From NCBI GenBank assembly GCA_031284275.1, contig JAITAD010000066.1, positions 1 to 6,935 of the forward strand: 6,935 bases of DNA, in the 5' to 3' direction. This DNA comes from Tannerellaceae bacterium. GTDB taxonomy: Bacteria; Bacteroidota; Bacteroidia; Bacteroidales; Tannerellaceae. Made by a program: the position numbers and the translations under genes. The notes beneath the pieces were generated by a model. That model was not told the DNA's origin. It was given only the letters and a program-made list of their open reading frames with translations, and did no database searches. Shown here one piece after another: positions 5,001 through 6,935 of this stretch (position 1 is its first letter; every line of letters begins with the position of its first letter).

Positions 5001-6590
5001 CTATTCTATCTCCAACATTACGACGGATTTGGCCGGCAGAGAAACACGCAACAATCCGTCTTTCAGCAGTTTAGCGCCATTAAAGTCCTTGAACCGAACA
5101 GACTCCGGATGGTCAAAGGTGTTGTGGTCGTTGAGCTTATCAGCCGTCAGCGCTTTCCCCGAAACCCGCTTCGGCGTCATTCCCCGCAATTCAATCTCTA
5201 TCGTCTGTTCTTTATTGGGGTCTATGTTCACCGGCGTGATGTGAATCCTTCCCGCTGCATCCCGAGACGCCGAAACCTGTACGGCATCCATCGACTGCCC
5301 GTCCAACACATACTTCTCGCTCGTGAACGATATCGGCAGCAGCACGGCGTCATGATGAACTTTGTAAAGATAATACACCCAATACGTCGGGGTAAGCGCC
5401 ATCTTTTCTCCTTCCGTAAAAATCACTGCTTGCAGCACATTGACCGTCTGCGCCAGATTAGTCATCTTCACGCGGCTGCAATGGTTGTTGAAGAAGTTCA
5501 GGTTGATCCCCGCAATAATCGCATCCCGCAACGTACTCTGTTGGCGGAGAAAACCCCGATTCGTACCGGGTTCCACATTGTACCACGCTCCCCATTCATC
5601 GACAATCAAGCCGACTTTCCCCTGCGGGTCATATTGCTCCATAATAGCCGTATGCTTTGTCAGGAACTCATCCATGGTGAGCGTCTTGCGGATGGTCGTG
5701 AAATATTCCGCCTCACCGAAGAGCGTTGCCGATCCTTTATCTGTCCAATTTCCCGGCAGTGTATAATAATGCAGCGATATCCCCTGCATCTGTCCGCCGG
5801 CGCCCTTCATGAGCGTTTCCATCCAATTGTAGTCCATATCCGATGGTCCACAGGCGATTTTGTACAGCTTGTTCCCTCCGAAGTTACGACAGTAAGTGGC
5901 ATAACGACGATACTGATCCGTGTAGAAATCAGCCGTCATATTTCCCCCACAACCCCAGCTCTCGTTCCCGAGTCCCCAAAACTTCACCCGCCACGGTTTT
6001 TCCCGTCCGTTCTGCCGACGCAGGTTCGCCATCGGACTTTCGCCATCGAAAGTCATATACTCTATCCATTTCGACATCTCTTCTACCGTCCCACTCCCCA
6101 CATTACCGCATATATACGGTTCGCAACCCAACTGTTCGCAAAGGTCAAGGAACTCATGCGTCCCAAAGCTGTTATCCTCCACCACGCCTCCCCAATGCGT
6201 ATTGACCATCTTCGGCCGTTTCTCGCGCGGACCGATACCGTCCATCCAATGATATTCATCGGCAAAACACCCACCCGGCCATCGCAGGTTGGGGACGGCG
6301 ATATCCTGCAAAGCCTGCACCACGTCCTTACGGATACCCCGCGTGTTAGGAATCGGCGAATCTTCCCCTACCCAATACCCGCCATAGATACAATTTCCCA
6401 AGTGTTCGGAAAAATGACCGTAGAGATGCCTACTGATGGTATCCCTACCAAGATCGGCGTTGATAATCATCCTGTTCCACCCCTGTGTCTGCGCCTGTAC
6501 TTGTGCTTGTGTCTGTACAACACAACAAACCCACAAACCCACGAAAAATAAGGAACGTTTCATCATCAATTCAATTGTTTGATTCTTCAT
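5001..6590 (-). CDS. Secreted GH51 alpha-L-arabinofuranosidase
   Basis: This glycoside hydrolase family 51 enzyme releases terminal alpha-L-arabinofuranosyl residues from arabinan, arabinoxylan or arabinogalactan by a retaining mechanism. The 529-residue frame carries the family's signatures: [11 protein letters not shown] (55-65), [21 protein letters not shown] (101-121), [13 protein letters not shown] (204-216) with the acid/base Glu210, and [11 protein letters not shown] (328-338) with the nucleophile Glu332. The C-terminal part (about 400-529) fits the usual beta-sandwich, ending VVMLEIE. The N-terminus has a hydrophobic signal peptide ([15 protein letters not shown]) with likely cleavage after QTQA near residue 29. 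There is no lipobox, so a periplasmic or secreted soluble enzyme is expected. Two in-frame ATGs at 6566 and 6563 would give a more typical signal peptide (MMKRSLFF) than the one at 6590. No susC/susD-like genes or regulator are adjacent, so it is not in a visible polysaccharide utilisation locus. Both catalytic glutamates are intact. Confidence 0.93.
   Translation of the reverse strand: MKNQTIELMMKRSLFFVGLWVCCVVQTQAQVQAQTQGWNRMIINADLGRDTISRHLYGHFSEHLGNCIYGGYWVGEDSPIPNTRGIRKDVVQALQDIAVPNLRWPGGCFADEYHWMDGIGPREKRPKMVNTHWGGVVEDNSFGTHEFLDLCEQLGCEPYICGNVGSGTVEEMSKWIEYMTFDGESPMANLRRQNGREKPWRVKFWGLGNESWGCGGNMTADFYTDQYRRYATYCRNFGGNKLYKIACGPSDMDYNWMETLMKGAGGQMQGISLHYYTLPGNWTDKGSATLFGEAEYFTTIRKTLTMDEFLTKHTAIMEQYDPQGKVGLIVDEWGAWYNVEPGTNRGFLRQQSTLRDAIIAGINLNFFNNHCSRVKMTNLAQTVNVLQAVIFTEGEKMALTPTYWVYYLYKVHHDAVLLPISFTSEKYVLDGQSMDAVQVSASRDAAGRIHITPVNIDPNKEQTIEIELRGMTPKRVSGKALTADKLNDHNTFDHPESVRFKDFNGAKLLKDGLLRVSLPAKSVVMLEIE
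6483..6518 (-). repeat. Degenerate hexanucleotide repeat coding for alternating x-Gln
   Basis: Six degenerate copies of a two-codon unit (CAG/CAA alternating with GTA, ACA or GCA/GCG) encode [12 protein letters not shown] at residues 25-36 of the arabinofuranosidase. This is at and just after the predicted signal-peptidase site. It looks like a microsatellite-derived linker. Confidence 0.7.
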
Positions 6591-6591
6591 T

Positions 6592-6613
6592 TTTGTATTA
6601 GATTTGTATTAGA
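6592..6613. repeat. Perfect 11-bp tandem direct repeat upstream of the arabinofuranosidase start
   Basis: TTTGTATTAGA occurs twice with no spacer, at 6592-6602 and 6603-6613. It ends 2 bp before the ATG at 6590 and covers the predicted 5' leader. An 11-bp period is about one DNA helical turn, which would suit two protomers of a DNA-binding protein, but duplication by slippage is equally possible. Confidence 0.75.
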
Positions 6614-6617
6614 CCCC

Positions 6618-6625
6618 CAAAAGTA
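6618..6625 (-). promoter_or_regulatory. Bacteroidota -7 box of the arabinofuranosidase gene
   Basis: TACTTTTG on the minus strand matches TAnnTTTG exactly and lies 27 bases before the first ATG. At the expected -33 position (about 6645-6648) there is no TTG; an uninterrupted run of 11 C on the + strand, G on the minus strand, occupies it (6644-6654). Confidence 0.5.
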
Positions 6626-6643
6626 ATCAATTTCCTTCCTCTA

Positions 6644-6654
6644 CCCCCCCCCCC
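6644..6654. repeat. Homopolymeric C11/G11 tract in the arabinofuranosidase promoter region
   Basis: This is an unbroken run of 11 C on the + strand. It lies 18 bp upstream of the -7 box of the leftward gene, over the expected -33 region. Tracts of this length are prone to slipped-strand length change. It is by far the longest GC homopolymer in the window. Confidence 0.85.
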
Positions 6655-6764
6655 TGTTTTATAGATTATTAACCTAATCCCAATATCACCCTTACCGGCA
6701 TCTCTTTGCTAAGTTGCTACCACAAGCTTCCCGAAAAATCCCTGTCACAAAAAAAATCACCTCC

Positions 6765-6797
6765 TTGTTGCAGCCTTCAAAAAAAAGAGTACTTTTG
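6765..6797 (+). promoter_or_regulatory. Promoter of the initiator tRNA gene
   Basis: TTGTTG at 6765-6770 is followed by exactly 19 bp and then TACTTTTG at 6790-6797. This fits the Bacteroides sigma-ABfr promoter (TTTG/TTG, 19-21 bp, TAnnTTTG). The spacer contains A8. Transcription would begin about 6803-6806, leaving a leader of roughly 22-25 bases before the tRNA. It is the clearest promoter in the window. Confidence 0.8.
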
Positions 6798-6827
6798 CAC
6801 CCACAAATCGGAGAACCGGTTTCGTAT

Positions 6828-6899
<72 letters not shown>

Positions 6900-6935
6900 C
6901 TTTTTCTTCCTCCGCATTTGTTCACGCCACTTCTT

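Noticed and set aside
4998..6551. Long + strand reading frame of 517 codons
   Set aside because: It lies wholly antisense to the GH51 gene, whose two catalytic motifs and signal peptide are clear. Its translation is low in motif content and rich in His, Arg and Pro, as expected of a shadow frame.
6599..6606. Plus-strand -7-like box TAGATTTG
   Set aside because: It arises from the 11-bp tandem repeat and has no gene within 200 bases downstream other than the tRNA, which has its own much better promoter.

Overview
The window reads as a chromosomal segment of a member of the Bacteroidota, most likely order Bacteroidales. Four things support this: a DUF4290-family gene (a family I know only from this phylum), a Bacteroides-type thiS/thiE pair, a stand-alone HsdR N-terminal-domain protein of the kind common in the phylum, and promoters that fit the Bacteroides pattern TTG-N19-TAnnTTTG. 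Coding DNA is moderately GC-rich with many C-ending codons, which suggests a higher-GC lineage than typical Bacteroides. The genus cannot be fixed from the sequence.

Layout from left to right: (1) the 3' part of a phosphate-transporter permease gene (pstA, +), closed by a strong intrinsic terminator near 848-898. (2) A leftward operon of DUF4290 protein, thiS and thiE/tenI (2475 to 1011), with an 11-bp gap and a 1-base overlap between genes. (3) A compact divergent promoter region (2476-2562). (4) A rightward pair: a small PD-(D/E)xK-type HsdR-N protein and a large ArnT-like membrane glycosyltransferase (2563-4849). (5) A 73-bp tandem repeat with palindromes that fills the whole gap between two convergent stop codons (4841-5000). 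(6) A leftward secreted GH51 alpha-L-arabinofuranosidase (6590 to 5001). (7) A regulatory intergenic region with an 11-base homopolymer, an 11-bp tandem repeat and two opposed promoters. (8) An initiator tRNA-fMet gene (6828-6899, +).

The genes do not form one pathway. They are short housekeeping units: phosphate uptake, thiamine thiazole sulfur transfer, envelope glycan modification, and arabinan/arabinoxylan side-chain hydrolysis. I see no phage, CRISPR, toxin-antitoxin or complete novel multi-gene system. The observations most worth following up are the G11 tract at the expected -33 position of the arabinofuranosidase promoter (possible phase variation), the hairpin-bounded 73-bp repeat between convergent genes, and a ThiS that ends in Gly-Gly-Gly-Met rather than the usual terminal Gly-Gly.
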